Source: Melioribacteraceae bacterium (GTDB lineage: Bacteria; Bacteroidota; Ignavibacteria; Ignavibacteriales; Melioribacteraceae). From it: a stretch of 36,668 nt of DNA. Of the stretch, positions 1 through 9,494 are shown one piece after another. How positions within the stretch are numbered: position 1 is the first letter of the stretch; every line of letters starts with the position of its first letter. Location of the stretch: the NCBI GenBank assembly GCA_028280855.1, contig JANQLA010000466.1, positions 1 through 36,668 on the forward strand, given 5' to 3'. The notes below the pieces were generated by a model. That model did not search any database and had not been told where the DNA came from. It worked only from the letters and a program-made list of their open reading frames with translations. The position numbers were made by a program, and so were the translations under genes.

Positions 1-621
1 AATGATTACTCCAATCAAATTACGGCTGTTGAAATTTCGGAGAAGATGGTTGAGATAGTGAGCAGCAAGAAAGAATTGGCAAACTGTGAATTTGTGAATA
101 GCGATATAGATAATTTTCAATTTGACTATCAGTATGATTTAGTGTTTAGTATAAGGGCTTTCGAATACTTCAAAAACAAAAAAGAGTTTATTGATAAATG
201 TGCGTCGGGTATTTCCGATGGCGGAAGGCTGTTTATAATAACTAAAACCCGCGGTTCATATTGGTATGGGAAAAGTAAAATAAGAAATTTGTTAAGAAAG
301 ATTCTACCGATATTATTTTACTATGAAGATAAAGAGCTAAACCATGAAATTAAAAACAATACGAGTAACTTCTGGCAAGAACGGTTGCTGGTAAAGGACT
401 TTAAACAGATGCTCCGCGATGCAGGATTTAAGGATATAGTTGTAAAACCTGTAATTATCCGGCCGCCGATTTTTATGAGGGGTAAATCGGAAATTCCTTT
501 AATACCACCTTTACTTGAGAAACCAGTTTTATATTTATTCAAACCGATTAATTATATTTTTTCCGGCTTTGCCCCATTTACGATTTTTGCCGAGAGCTAC
601 AGTATAAGTGCAACTAAGTAA
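1..621 (+). CDS. SAM-dependent methyltransferase (5' partial)
   Basis: The reading frame is open from base 1, so the gene starts outside the window; the first ATG inside it (46) is internal. The visible 206 residues begin in the SAM-binding part of a class I methyltransferase: ITAVEISEKMVEI fits the strand-2 acidic loop, and FDYQYDLVFSIRAFEYF fits motif IV/post-motif IV. ISDGGRLFIITKT is the usual strand after the 'kpGG' turn. The C-terminal part is basic and hydrophobic with no other recognisable domain. The stop overlaps the next ATG (TAATG), so it is probably co-translated with the glycosyltransferase that follows. This suggests modification of a sugar or lipid intermediate of a surface polysaccharide. 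The exact substrate cannot be read from the sequence. Confidence 0.8.
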   Translation, partial: NDYSNQITAVEISEKMVEIVSSKKELANCEFVNSDIDNFQFDYQYDLVFSIRAFEYFKNKKEFIDKCASGISDGGRLFIITKTRGSYWYGKSKIRNLLRKILPILFYYEDKELNHEIKNNTSNFWQERLLVKDFKQMLRDAGFKDIVVKPVIIRPPIFMRGKSEIPLIPPLLEKPVLYLFKPINYIFSGFAPFTIFAESYSISATK

Positions 622-1682
622 TGAAAGTTTTATTTGTTGGTACGGAAATTAATTCATTACCGAATAAAATAGGAGGGATTGAATCAACTCTTAGAGAATT
701 AATTAATTATTTACTATCTCAAAGTGTTGAAGTTGAGTTAATTATTTTTGACCAATCTGAGGAGAAACGAGAAACCATCGAGCTACCTAAAGGAACATTT
801 GTAGTGATTAGATCCAATAGGAAAAATCTTTTTGGAAATGTTTTTATCTCAGGTTGCAATTGTATAGTATTCTTGCAAACACCCTTTGAGAATCCTTATT
901 ACACTTTTAAATTTTTTATTTGGAAGAAACGACGCGCCATCTCTTGCGTTAAAATGTTCTTTACATATCCCCCATTGAAGGGAAATTTATTTTTACAACG
1001 GCTTAAAATGTTTTTTCTAATTGATAAAAGTATTGTTTTTTCTAATAGAATATATAATTCATTGCCATTGTTTAAATGCCAAAAATATTTACTTACTCCC
1101 CCTGTTTCAGAAAACTTTGTTTGCGAAACTAAGGAAGTAATTATGAAAAGTCGGATTCTTTTTATTGGAAGACTTGCAAGGGAAAAAGGGATTGAAAAGG
1201 TGACCGATACATTTCGGGAACTTGACAGCAATAGATACAATCTTTATATCAGTGGATATTACAAGGATGAGGACACAGCAAACTATTACAACCCAATTAT
1301 AAACAGGATCGAATACTGCAACATCAATGTTGTACCGAACAACCGAAAAAATATAATCTATGATACTCCGGATTTATCACAATACGATATACTTTTTTTA
1401 CCCTATGAAAGCTTGTATTCAACCCTTGATTTACCACTCCTAATTCTTGAAGGATTGGTAGCAAAATGTAAAATAGTTACTACTGAAGTTGGAGCTGGCT
1501 CTTTTTCGAATCCCAATATGTTTACTATCACCAGAGGAATGAACACGGCTGAGATAGTTCGGTTGGTGGATACTGTAAGTAATACTGAATTTGTTGAGTT
1601 TGATTATGAGAAACTTTTAACAAGAAGTGTAGGTCAAAAATTTCTCTCAATACTATCAGGTAAAGAAAATTATGCGCGATAA
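621..1682 (+). CDS. GT-B fold glycosyltransferase (GT4-like)
   Basis: A 353-residue protein with the two-domain GT-B layout. The N-terminus has the NKIGGIESTLRELINYL pattern, a donor/acceptor-domain glycine loop followed by a helix, as in GT4 enzymes. The C-terminal half opens with ILFIGRLAREKGIEKV, the conserved start of the nucleotide-sugar domain. LLILEGLVAKCKIVTTEVGAG near residues 270-290 holds the expected Glu of the E-x7-E type region in a weakened form. The middle (about 85-150) is hydrophobic and basic, which fits membrane association. It starts on the ATG that overlaps the previous stop and overlaps the flippase gene by 11 bases, so this is a tight operon. It most likely adds a sugar to a lipid-linked oligosaccharide; donor and linkage are unknown. 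Confidence 0.8.
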   Translation: MKVLFVGTEINSLPNKIGGIESTLRELINYLLSQSVEVELIIFDQSEEKRETIELPKGTFVVIRSNRKNLFGNVFISGCNCIVFLQTPFENPYYTFKFFIWKKRRAISCVKMFFTYPPLKGNLFLQRLKMFFLIDKSIVFSNRIYNSLPLFKCQKYLLTPPVSENFVCETKEVIMKSRILFIGRLAREKGIEKVTDTFRELDSNRYNLYISGYYKDEDTANYYNPIINRIEYCNINVVPNNRKNIIYDTPDLSQYDILFLPYESLYSTLDLPLLILEGLVAKCKIVTTEVGAGSFSNPNMFTITRGMNTAEIVRLVDTVSNTEFVEFDYEKLLTRSVGQKFLSILSGKENYAR

Positions 1683-3150
1683 AATCCAGCATACTGTTAA
1701 ACATACATTAATATACGGTGTTGGCAACATAGCAACCAAACTGGTAGGGGTAATTCTACTTCCTCTTTACACAGAATATATTTCTTTGACCGAATATGGC
1801 ATACTCGGCATTATTGAAATTACTGTTTTAATAGCTACGCAGGTGCTGGTTTTCGGGTTTCCACAAGCGTATCTCCGATTTTATGATATTGATGAGTTCA
1901 GAGAAAAACGGGAAAGTCTATTATCAACAATACTAGCATTTCTTGTTGTGGTAGGTTTAGTAATTGAAATTTTTGTTCTTTCATTTAGTAATCAAATTGC
2001 TTCAGTTTTTGAAAGAAGTTCTGATTTTCAAAAATTTATTGAACTATCTGTACATATCATCTTTTTAAGAATTATTTCGGCTACTTTGTTAAATGCATTA
2101 CGCGCTGAAAATAGATCAGGCATATATGCCTTTAGCAACGTTCTCAGGTTGGTTTTCACACTTTTTTGCAACATATATTTTATTGCGTTTCTAGGTTGGG
2201 GATTAAATGGAATCCTGTATTCCTATATCATTGGTGAAGCAGTTCTAATTGTTATCGTAGTTCCTACCATGCTTAAGAGGCTGACGTTAAGTATTAGTTT
2301 TCATTTTATTTCCCCGGCTTTGGCTTTCGGAATTCCTCTTATTTTTACCGGCTTTGCGCATATGCTTTTGAATATAGGGGACAGGTACATTATTAAGTTA
2401 TTAATTAACTATGAAGAGGTTGGTCTTTATGACCTCGGATACAGAATTGCCGGAATATTGAATACACTTGTAATTCAATCATTTTCACTTGGATTTTTAC
2501 CAATAGCCTACAAATATTATGGGCAGCCGGGTGATAAAAGGTACTATCAAAAATTAATGACGTATTACTTTTTTGCCGTTTGTTGGGCGGGTCTTGCTTT
2601 ATCAATTTTCTCTGAAAACATTATTAAGACGTTTGCCCTTAATCAAGATTTCTTTCCCGCTTATACTGTTGTACCGCTTATTGTATTGGGGTATGTTTTT
2701 AGCGGAGGAAATACAATTGCAAATATCGGTTTGTATCTTAAACAGAAAACCAAAATAATTGCTTATAATACAATTTTTGCAGCTCTGCTTAATATAGCTC
2801 TAAATTTTATTTTGGTGCCGGAACTGAAAATGAAAGGTGCAGCCATGGCAACTGTAATGTCTTTTGTGATATTATATATGGTTTCAATTTATTTTGCAAA
2901 CAGATCTTATAAAATAAAATATGAATTCGGACGCATTTCTTATGTATTAATTCTTACTATTTCGCTCTATCTAATATCATTACTGATTCCCGTTCAATAT
3001 TTACCTATCGAAATAATATTAAAGATAATTTTACTTATTCTTTTTCCACTAATAATGTACTTACTTAAATTTTATGAACCTGTGGAACTTGAATCAATTG
3101 TCAAAATTTGGCAAAGGATGAAGCATCCAAAGAACTGGTTTGGCAGCTAA
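1672..3150 (+). CDS. Oligosaccharide flippase, Wzx/MurJ-like (MOP superfamily)
   Basis: A 492-residue, highly hydrophobic protein with about 12-14 predicted membrane helices. The N-terminus (KHTLIYGVGNIATKLVGV) and the stretch LPLYTEYISLTEYGILGI are characteristic of polysaccharide biosynthesis flippases of the MATE/MOP type. A polysaccharide-biosynthesis C-terminal helix set follows from about residue 330. It moves undecaprenyl-linked or similar oligosaccharide units across the inner membrane. The gene overlaps the upstream glycosyltransferase and ends the cluster; the next gene begins 135 bases later with unrelated content. No ligase or polymerase is visible, so the rest of the polysaccharide locus presumably lies to the left of the window. 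Confidence 0.88.
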   Translation: MRDKIQHTVKHTLIYGVGNIATKLVGVILLPLYTEYISLTEYGILGIIEITVLIATQVLVFGFPQAYLRFYDIDEFREKRESLLSTILAFLVVVGLVIEIFVLSFSNQIASVFERSSDFQKFIELSVHIIFLRIISATLLNALRAENRSGIYAFSNVLRLVFTLFCNIYFIAFLGWGLNGILYSYIIGEAVLIVIVVPTMLKRLTLSISFHFISPALAFGIPLIFTGFAHMLLNIGDRYIIKLLINYEEVGLYDLGYRIAGILNTLVIQSFSLGFLPIAYKYYGQPGDKRYYQKLMTYYFFAVCWAGLALSIFSENIIKTFALNQDFFPAYTVVPLIVLGYVFSGGNTIANIGLYLKQKTKIIAYNTIFAALLNIALNFILVPELKMKGAAMATVMSFVILYMVSIYFANRSYKIKYEFGRISYVLILTISLYLISLLIPVQYLPIEIILKIILLILFPLIMYLLKFYEPVELESIVKIWQRMKHPKNWFGS

Positions 3151-3285
3151 TCTGTACCCGGAATAAATTTCTGGTAACGATTGTATCTCTGGGTAGTTAT
3201 ATAACTAATAACGAATTGATTATAGTTTCAAATCTGAGTATTTTCATAAAAAGATTTGAGAATCCCATTATAAACGGAAAACGCC

Positions 3286-5292
3286 ATGATCAATAAACTG
3301 TTTCTATTATTTTTGTTTTGCTCGATTTTAAATTTCTCACAAACTATATCCGACAGTTCACTAATTTGTTACTACCCGCTTGACGGAGATGCTAAAGATC
3401 ATAGTGGAAATGAGCTGAACGGTTTTTTATTAAATGTAGAGCCGACAATAAGTGTAATCGGAAATGAAAATGAGGCCTGTCATTTCACCGGCGATTTCTC
3501 TCATATTTTAATACCATCGGATCAATCCCTCAAACAAGGTTTTCCGCTTTCGTTTTCCTGCTGGATAAAACCTGACAGTTATCAGGTTCCTATCTTTACC
3601 AACGATTTTCAGGACGACATATATTCAGGCGTACTGTTCTTCATTGCTTCGACCGGTCAACTTGGTGTTACCATCGGAAACGGTGGCACGATTGGAGAGC
3701 ATTCACGTCATACAAAAGTTGGATATTCACAATTGAATCTTAATGAATGGTATCATGTCGCGTTTGTTATTAGAGATTTCTATGATATTGATATTTATAT
3801 TAATTCCGTTGTGGAGAACGGTTACTACGAAGGTTACGGTAATTCTTTAGTTTACACCGATGGAAATGCTGCAATCGGTATGAAAGATCAAAGCATCAAT
3901 GGCCCGCCCGCTTATTACAGTGGCTCTATTGATGAGCTTTATTTTTTTAACAGACAACTGCAACTATCGGAAATAACTCAACTTTATACACAATCTGAAT
4001 CGCATATTGTAGTTACTTTAGCGAAGATTGAAGCGGCTGAAAATGACACAGTTAGTTTGCCAATTTTTTTAGATGTCCCTAACGGATATGAAATCAGTTC
4101 ACTTGAACTACAAATTAATTTTCCTACTGATTCATTCGATTTTATTGATATAGTAACCGAAGGCACAATGCTTGAAAACACTAACTGGCTTATTTCGAAA
4201 AATATCGAAAACGAAATCCTAAATATCTCGGGGGCCGGGTCTAACAATCTAATTGAGAATGGAAATTTATTAAGTCTGAAATTTCAGATTAAAAATTCAC
4301 TTAATACCGGTTATATATCTCTAAAGTTTAAATCTGCCATTTTTAATGATGGTTCAACTTTGGCGCTTTTCAATCACGGCGGAATAGTTTTAACTGATTA
4401 TATACAAATTGGGGACGCTGATTTAAACTCCAAAATACAAGCTCTTGATGCTTCGTATATTTTAAAATTTCTAGCCGGAATGAATTTGTTTAATGAAGAA
4501 CAAATGTTTGCAGCGGATGTAAGTTTAGATTCTTCTGTATCTGCACTTGATGCCAAGCTTATTCTCGATTATACAACCGGTTTAATAGACACACTACCAT
4601 ACGAGCCTTCACCAAATTTGAAGCACGCAGTTGGAAACATTTATATGCCGGAAAATGTCAATGAAAATAATGGGATAGTGAAGATTCCAATTGAAGTAGT
4701 GCAAAGCGAAAATATAATTTCGTTCGAAGCCGGGATTAATTATAACCCGCTTCGATACAAATTTGCAGGCATTGAGTGGGGCGATAAATTAAGCGAATTT
4801 AACGTTGAACTTTCTGACCATAACGGTCGAATTAATCTTGCAGGATTTGGAGAATCCATAGGTGTAAGCAACTTTACCTTTGGGGAAATTACTTTGCAGA
4901 AGATTACAACTTCATATAGCCCATCGGCTGTTTCATTTAGTTCTATCAGATGGAATGAAGATTATGAAAAGAAAAATGTTGCTCATTCATTCATCGATAT
5001 ACCAACTGAGGTAGAAATATTAATGCCTGATAAATTTGAATTACATCAAAATTACCCGAATCCTTTTAACCCGACTACCGTTATATCTTTTTCTATTCCC
5101 GTTGCAACAAATGTTCAATTAAAAGTCTACGATATATTGGGCAATGAGATCATCACTTTGGTGAATGAGACTAAGATACAAGGCTCCTATCAAGTTGATT
5201 TCGACGCGTCAAACTTATCATCAGGACTATACTTTTACTCGATAAAAACGCATGTGGGTTCGATTTCAAAAAAGATGGTATTGGTCAAATGA
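3286..5292 (+). CDS. Secreted LamG / cohesin-like / dockerin-like protein with type IX sorting domain
   Basis: A 668-residue exported protein with a signal peptide at residues 1-19 (hydrophobic LFLLFLFCSIL). Residues about 25-225 form a LamG/concanavalin-like jelly roll (YYPLDGDAKDHSGN, FSCWIKPD, GSIDELYFFNR). About 240-370 is a cohesin-like beta-sandwich (VSLPIFLDVPNGYEISSLEL). About 383-440 holds two dockerin-like repeats (GDADLNSKIQALDASYILKF and ADVSLDSSVSALDAKLILDY). A second cohesin-like domain follows at about 450-560. The last 80 residues are a type A C-terminal sorting domain (NYPNPFNPTT, VYDILGNEI, SSGLYFY). It should cross the outer membrane by the type IX system and end on the surface or be released. 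No catalytic domain is seen, so a binding or scaffolding role is inferred. Confidence 0.85.
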   Translation: MINKLFLLFLFCSILNFSQTISDSSLICYYPLDGDAKDHSGNELNGFLLNVEPTISVIGNENEACHFTGDFSHILIPSDQSLKQGFPLSFSCWIKPDSYQVPIFTNDFQDDIYSGVLFFIASTGQLGVTIGNGGTIGEHSRHTKVGYSQLNLNEWYHVAFVIRDFYDIDIYINSVVENGYYEGYGNSLVYTDGNAAIGMKDQSINGPPAYYSGSIDELYFFNRQLQLSEITQLYTQSESHIVVTLAKIEAAENDTVSLPIFLDVPNGYEISSLELQINFPTDSFDFIDIVTEGTMLENTNWLISKNIENEILNISGAGSNNLIENGNLLSLKFQIKNSLNTGYISLKFKSAIFNDGSTLALFNHGGIVLTDYIQIGDADLNSKIQALDASYILKFLAGMNLFNEEQMFAADVSLDSSVSALDAKLILDYTTGLIDTLPYEPSPNLKHAVGNIYMPENVNENNGIVKIPIEVVQSENIISFEAGINYNPLRYKFAGIEWGDKLSEFNVELSDHNGRINLAGFGESIGVSNFTFGEITLQKITTSYSPSAVSFSSIRWNEDYEKKNVAHSFIDIPTEVEILMPDKFELHQNYPNPFNPTTVISFSIPVATNVQLKVYDILGNEIITLVNETKIQGSYQVDFDASNLSSGLYFYSIKTHVGSISKKMVLVK

Positions 5293-5360
5293 GCTTTACG
5301 GCAAATAGTTAAACGGAAGTATATCCGCTACTCTTTCCCAGGCCCAATAGCCGTAAAGCT
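5292..5360. repeat. 11-bp perfect inverted repeat at a convergent gene junction
   Basis: AGCTTTACGGC (5292-5302) is matched exactly by its reverse complement GCCGTAAAGCT at 5350-5360, with 47 bases between. The left arm straddles the 3-base gap between the two convergent stops. The right arm is inside the 3' end of the minus-strand gene. Transcripts of either strand could fold into a long stem there. There is no poly-T tail, so a normal intrinsic terminator is not claimed. Confidence 0.5.
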
Positions 5361-6390
5361 TAATATTCGAGGCATTTGACGATATAACCCCAAAATCATC
5401 AAAACTAACATAGCTGTAAGGTAGCCAAAACCACGATGTTTGTTCCTCAAGGATTTTATTCAGGTAGCTGCCGCTATACTTTCTGAATTCGTAATACCTC
5501 CATTCTTCAGGTTCGTTTTGATATACTACCATTACATGTGTATCGGCGTATAATTCGTTTTCGAATTCTGAAAATAAACTTACATTCTTGTTTAGCTCAA
5601 TATTGAAAAGTTGTTTGTCACGAAGATTGTCCCAGCTAGGCGAATCTGTTTCAAATGTTCTAAAGCCTTCTTGTTCAAGTATATTTTGTTTTAACGAAAC
5701 AAGAAAATGTCTGATTGAACCGTTAAAAGTTTTTAACCTGTTTTGCGGCCAATCAAAATCTTCTTTATTTTCATTTTCGTTTAGTTCTTCAAATCTCACT
5801 TCACCCGAATATTTGACTGCACCGCTCCTGCTCAATTTATACTCAAATAAATTGAAATATAGCCTGTAGCCTAGTGCAAGATTTTTAATTTTAAGCCAAT
5901 CGTTTGCTTTGGCGTAAAACAACTTTTCGTTTTTGTTATAGTGAAAATCAATTATTTCTTTGTTTTCAATTTCACAATATTTTGAATTGTTGGATGTTCC
6001 AAGAAACGTTTTTTTAAAGAGTGTAAACTGTTCCTGCCATTCTTCATCTTCTTCATCGAGAATGCTAACTTCATCAATTTCGTATGAAGTCTGGTTTAGT
6101 TCGATATTTAGCTCAACATTTTTGTTTACAATCAAATCCTTTTTATAAACTTGATAACCAATCATCGAAATAACTAATGTATACTTACCCGGTGAAATAT
6201 TAGAGAGCAAAAACTCTCCGCTTTTATTTGAAACCGTACCAAGGGTGGTTCCGTTTAAGAAAACATTTACATTAAATAACCCCTCGTTAGTCTCAGAGTC
6301 CAGAATAATGCCGCTAATAGTGTTATGCTGACTTAATGATAGTCCGGTTAACAAAAAGCTAATTAGAAATATGAGTTTTAATTTATTCAT
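5296..6390 (-). CDS. CarboxypepD_reg-like domain protein, exported
   Basis: A 364-residue protein with an N-terminal signal peptide (LIFLISFLLTGLSLSQ, residues 5-20). A carboxypeptidase regulatory-like beta domain follows at about 24-105: ISGIILDSETNEGLFNVNVF, then the GEFLLSNISPGKYTLVISMI turn. The rest (about 115-364) matches the body seen in many Bacteroidota proteins with this domain (FKKTFLGTSNNSKYCEIEN, YFNLFEYKL), whose function is unknown. There is no TonB box or beta-barrel, so it is not a SusC transporter. It probably sits in the periplasm or at the outer membrane. It converges with the LamG protein, with only 3 bases between the stops. Confidence 0.75.
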   Translation of the reverse strand: MNKLKLIFLISFLLTGLSLSQHNTISGIILDSETNEGLFNVNVFLNGTTLGTVSNKSGEFLLSNISPGKYTLVISMIGYQVYKKDLIVNKNVELNIELNQTSYEIDEVSILDEEDEEWQEQFTLFKKTFLGTSNNSKYCEIENKEIIDFHYNKNEKLFYAKANDWLKIKNLALGYRLYFNLFEYKLSRSGAVKYSGEVRFEELNENENKEDFDWPQNRLKTFNGSIRHFLVSLKQNILEQEGFRTFETDSPSWDNLRDKQLFNIELNKNVSLFSEFENELYADTHVMVVYQNEPEEWRYYEFRKYSGSYLNKILEEQTSWFWLPYSYVSFDDFGVISSNASNIKLYGYWAWERVADILPFNYLP

Positions 6391-6571
6391 AGAACAATAT
6401 GTTTATTCGGACAACTTTAGATTATGAATCCTAGCCCTCTTTATCAAGATATTATTTTGGTTCCTGTGAAATCTGTAATATGTTTAACATATCCTTCAAC
6501 CGGACTTATCATTTTTTTTATAACTCCATTCTTTTGTATTTTCATGAACTCATATTCTAAAAGGAAGTATT

Positions 6572-9340
6572 ATGAAAATGATTTTTACTTTTTGCACATT
6601 CTTAGTTGCACTGTCTTTGTATTCACAAACATACGATATCCCTTTTTACCCAAACGGGACTTATGACGATAGCATAGTTAAACCGGAAGAAGTGATTGGC
6701 TATAAGATAGGCGAAAAGCCAATTAACTATGTTGAAGTTGTAAACTACATCTCCCGACTCGCAGAACAATCGCCTTTAGTCAGTTTGCATAGCGAAGGTA
6801 AAACTCACCAGGGAAGAAAACTATACTACATGATCGTAACTTCCGAAGAAAACAGAAACAACCTTGACGAAATAAAAGGTAATTTACAAAAGCTCTCGGA
6901 CCCAAGGATAACAGATGAATCAACCGCTGAAGAAATAATCAATAACTCCCCCGCTATAGCTTTTATGATGTATGCCGTTCACGGTAATGAATCCTCAGGT
7001 ACCGATGCATCAATTCAACTTCTTTACCAGCTTGCTGCTGGCACCGACAAAGCGACAAAAAAACTATTAGATGATCTGGTTATAATCATTTACCCGATGG
7101 AAAATCCTGACGGACGCGAACGTTTTATACACCAGGTCGAAACATGGGGAGGCAAAGTTAGAAACGGCGACACTCAAAGCATGCCTCATAGCGGAGTTTG
7201 GCCAAGCGCACGAACCAATCATTACCATTTCGATCTTAACCGGGATTGGTTTATTCTTTCGCAACCCGAAAGCAGGGCGCGCGTTAAAATAATACGTGAA
7301 TGGAATCCGCAGCTTGTGGTAGATGCGCATGAAATGGGCTCGTTCAGTTCCTACCTATTTAATCCTCCGCGTGAGCCCATAAACCCAAATATGGATGCCA
7401 AAATAATACAGTGGTGGAAAACATTTGCGCAAGATCAAGCCAAAGCGTTTGATCAGTACGGCTGGAGCTACTATACCCGCGAATGGTTGGAGGAATGGTA
7501 CCCGGGTTACGGCAGCTCTTATCCTTCGTATCTTGGTGCAATTGCCATACTATATGAACAGGCAAGAACTTCCGGAACAGAGGTTAAAAGACCCGACGGA
7601 ACTACTTTAACTTTTGCAGAAGCAATACATCACCAATTTGTAAGTTCTATTGCAAACCTTACAACAACGGCGAACAATAAAAAACAGTTATTAAAAGACT
7701 TTTACAACATCCGTAAAGAAGCCACTGAAAAGCCGTTACGCAATAATGTTCAAACTATAATTCTAAACCCGGGTGAAAACAAGAGCAGGGCTTCAAAACT
7801 TGTTGAGGTGTTGACTTATCACGGTATAGAAGTGTTTGAGGCGAATGAGGATTTCTCGGTTTCTAATGCGACAAACTATTTTAATGAGACTAAGGAAAAA
7901 TTTTCAAAAGGCAGTTACATTATAACGCTGCTTCAACCAACACAGCCCTTAATAAATGCGATTATGGAATTTGAAACACGAATGAAAACCAGTTTCCTGA
8001 AGTCCGAAAGAGAATCGATTGAAAAGGGTAACGGTACTCGTTTATACGAAGTGAGTTCGTGGAGCTTACCTTTGGCTTATGGTATAGATGCATATGTATC
8101 GAGTGAAAAAGTGACTGCAAAAAGTAAACAAGTAGAATCTTTTGAAAACATGAGCGGGAGGTTAGTTAATTCGAAACCTCTATACGGATACTTGATAAAA
8201 TACAATGACGATAATGCAATCAATGCCTTACTAAAACTATTTGACAGCAATCTAAAAGTCCGTTCAGCGCGTAAGACCTTTAAAATCGAAAATAACTCTT
8301 ATGATCGCGGAACGTTATTAATACGTAATGTTGAAAACCCGGGATTGGATGAAAATGTAATATCAAAGATTGCCGAAGAAACAGGAGTAACATTTATCGG
8401 CGTTAATACAGCATTGAGTGAAAGCGGATCAGATTTGGGAGCGGATCAATTTCCTTTACTCGCAGCGCCTAAAACTGCTTTGCTGACAGGCGCTTCATTC
8501 AGTATGTACAATTACGGCGCTATTCGTCATTTGTTGGATAACGATTTGTTGCTGCGTGTTACTACATTGAACGCCAATTACTTTGGCCGTTATGACTTGC
8601 GCAAATACAATGTGTTGATTATGCCGTCATATTGGGGAAGTTCCGGCGGACTTAAAAACACGCTTGGTAAAAGCGGCATTAAAAAGTTGAAGGATTGGAT
8701 TTCGGACGGTGGTACGTTAATAGCTATTGGAAGCTCAGCAGCAGCCCTTGCCGATACAACAATCGGGATTAGCAAAGTTAAATTGAAACGACAGGTTTTA
8801 TCAAAGCTGGATAACTACGAAAAAGCTTACCAAAAGGAGTTGGCCGTCAAAAACATTTCTGTTGATAGTGTTGCTATCTGGGAAGGAAAAGTTGAAACAG
8901 AAGACAAAGATGAAAAAACAAAGAAGCCGAATACAAAAAAAATGACTGAACAGGATGCCGAAGCGCGTAAGTTTATGCCTCGTGGAGCAATTGTAAAAAT
9001 AAACCTTAATGAAGAACACTGGTTAAACTTCGGTGTAAATAAGAAGCTACCGGCTCTCTACTCGAACAACAGGGTACTTATGTCCAAATCTCCTGTTCAA
9101 ACTGCGGCAAGGCTTGCAGAAAAGAATGAATTGAGACTCTCCGGCTTAATGTGGCCCGAAGCAAAAATTAGAATGGAGAAAGGTGCTTACTTAACAAGAG
9201 AATCAATGGGTAACGGACAAATAATACTTTTTGCAGACGAACCTAATTTCAGATCATACTTTGAAGGAACTAAACGGCTGCTGCTCAACGGTATTTTGTT
9301 GGGCCCGGGATTTGGTACCAGACAGGTTGTGAAATGGTAG
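6572..9340 (+). CDS. M14-family zinc carboxypeptidase, large exported form
   Basis: A 922-residue protein with a signal peptide (residues 1-19, ending SLYSQ). The M14 peptidase domain covers about 50-400. Zinc ligands are H137 and E140 (AVHGNESSG) and H253 (VDAHEMGS). DLNRDW (R224) fits the substrate-binding arginine and E329 in AILYEQARTSG is the likely general base. The C-terminal half contains a Rossmann-like segment (YNVLIMPSYWGSSGG, ISDGGTLIAIGSSAAAL) resembling class I glutamine amidotransferase-like folds. It also holds a charged lysine/glutamate-rich insert near residues 770-800. This two-part architecture is common in Bacteroidota peptidases. The start is set by AAGGAAG at 6561-6567 just before the ATG. 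It probably trims peptides in the periplasm or outside the cell. Confidence 0.9.
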   Translation: MKMIFTFCTFLVALSLYSQTYDIPFYPNGTYDDSIVKPEEVIGYKIGEKPINYVEVVNYISRLAEQSPLVSLHSEGKTHQGRKLYYMIVTSEENRNNLDEIKGNLQKLSDPRITDESTAEEIINNSPAIAFMMYAVHGNESSGTDASIQLLYQLAAGTDKATKKLLDDLVIIIYPMENPDGRERFIHQVETWGGKVRNGDTQSMPHSGVWPSARTNHYHFDLNRDWFILSQPESRARVKIIREWNPQLVVDAHEMGSFSSYLFNPPREPINPNMDAKIIQWWKTFAQDQAKAFDQYGWSYYTREWLEEWYPGYGSSYPSYLGAIAILYEQARTSGTEVKRPDGTTLTFAEAIHHQFVSSIANLTTTANNKKQLLKDFYNIRKEATEKPLRNNVQTIILNPGENKSRASKLVEVLTYHGIEVFEANEDFSVSNATNYFNETKEKFSKGSYIITLLQPTQPLINAIMEFETRMKTSFLKSERESIEKGNGTRLYEVSSWSLPLAYGIDAYVSSEKVTAKSKQVESFENMSGRLVNSKPLYGYLIKYNDDNAINALLKLFDSNLKVRSARKTFKIENNSYDRGTLLIRNVENPGLDENVISKIAEETGVTFIGVNTALSESGSDLGADQFPLLAAPKTALLTGASFSMYNYGAIRHLLDNDLLLRVTTLNANYFGRYDLRKYNVLIMPSYWGSSGGLKNTLGKSGIKKLKDWISDGGTLIAIGSSAAALADTTIGISKVKLKRQVLSKLDNYEKAYQKELAVKNISVDSVAIWEGKVETEDKDEKTKKPNTKKMTEQDAEARKFMPRGAIVKINLNEEHWLNFGVNKKLPALYSNNRVLMSKSPVQTAARLAEKNELRLSGLMWPEAKIRMEKGAYLTRESMGNGQIILFADEPNFRSYFEGTKRLLLNGILLGPGFGTRQVVKW

Positions 9341-9370
9341 GTTCAAATATACCTGGCTGTTAATTTTTCC

Positions 9371-9470
9371 TTTACCTCCATGAGCACAAAGGATTCATAA
9401 AGCAATATAGTTAGAAATTTTGTTTGGTGGCTCTTTGCCCATTCGTTGTGCGATTAGTGGTTAAGAACTC
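9371..9470. repeat. Degenerate dispersed intergenic repeat, low confidence
   Basis: The gap between the convergent peptidase and permease genes holds GAGCACAAAGGATTCATAAAG at its left and CTCTTTGCCCATTCG...GTGGTTAAG at its right. These look like decayed, oppositely oriented copies of the 'cacaaaggcacgaag' type repeats widespread between genes in this group. The similarity is judged by eye only. Confidence 0.3.
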
Positions 9471-9494
9471 ATCTGAATAAAGTTCAAAGAAGTA

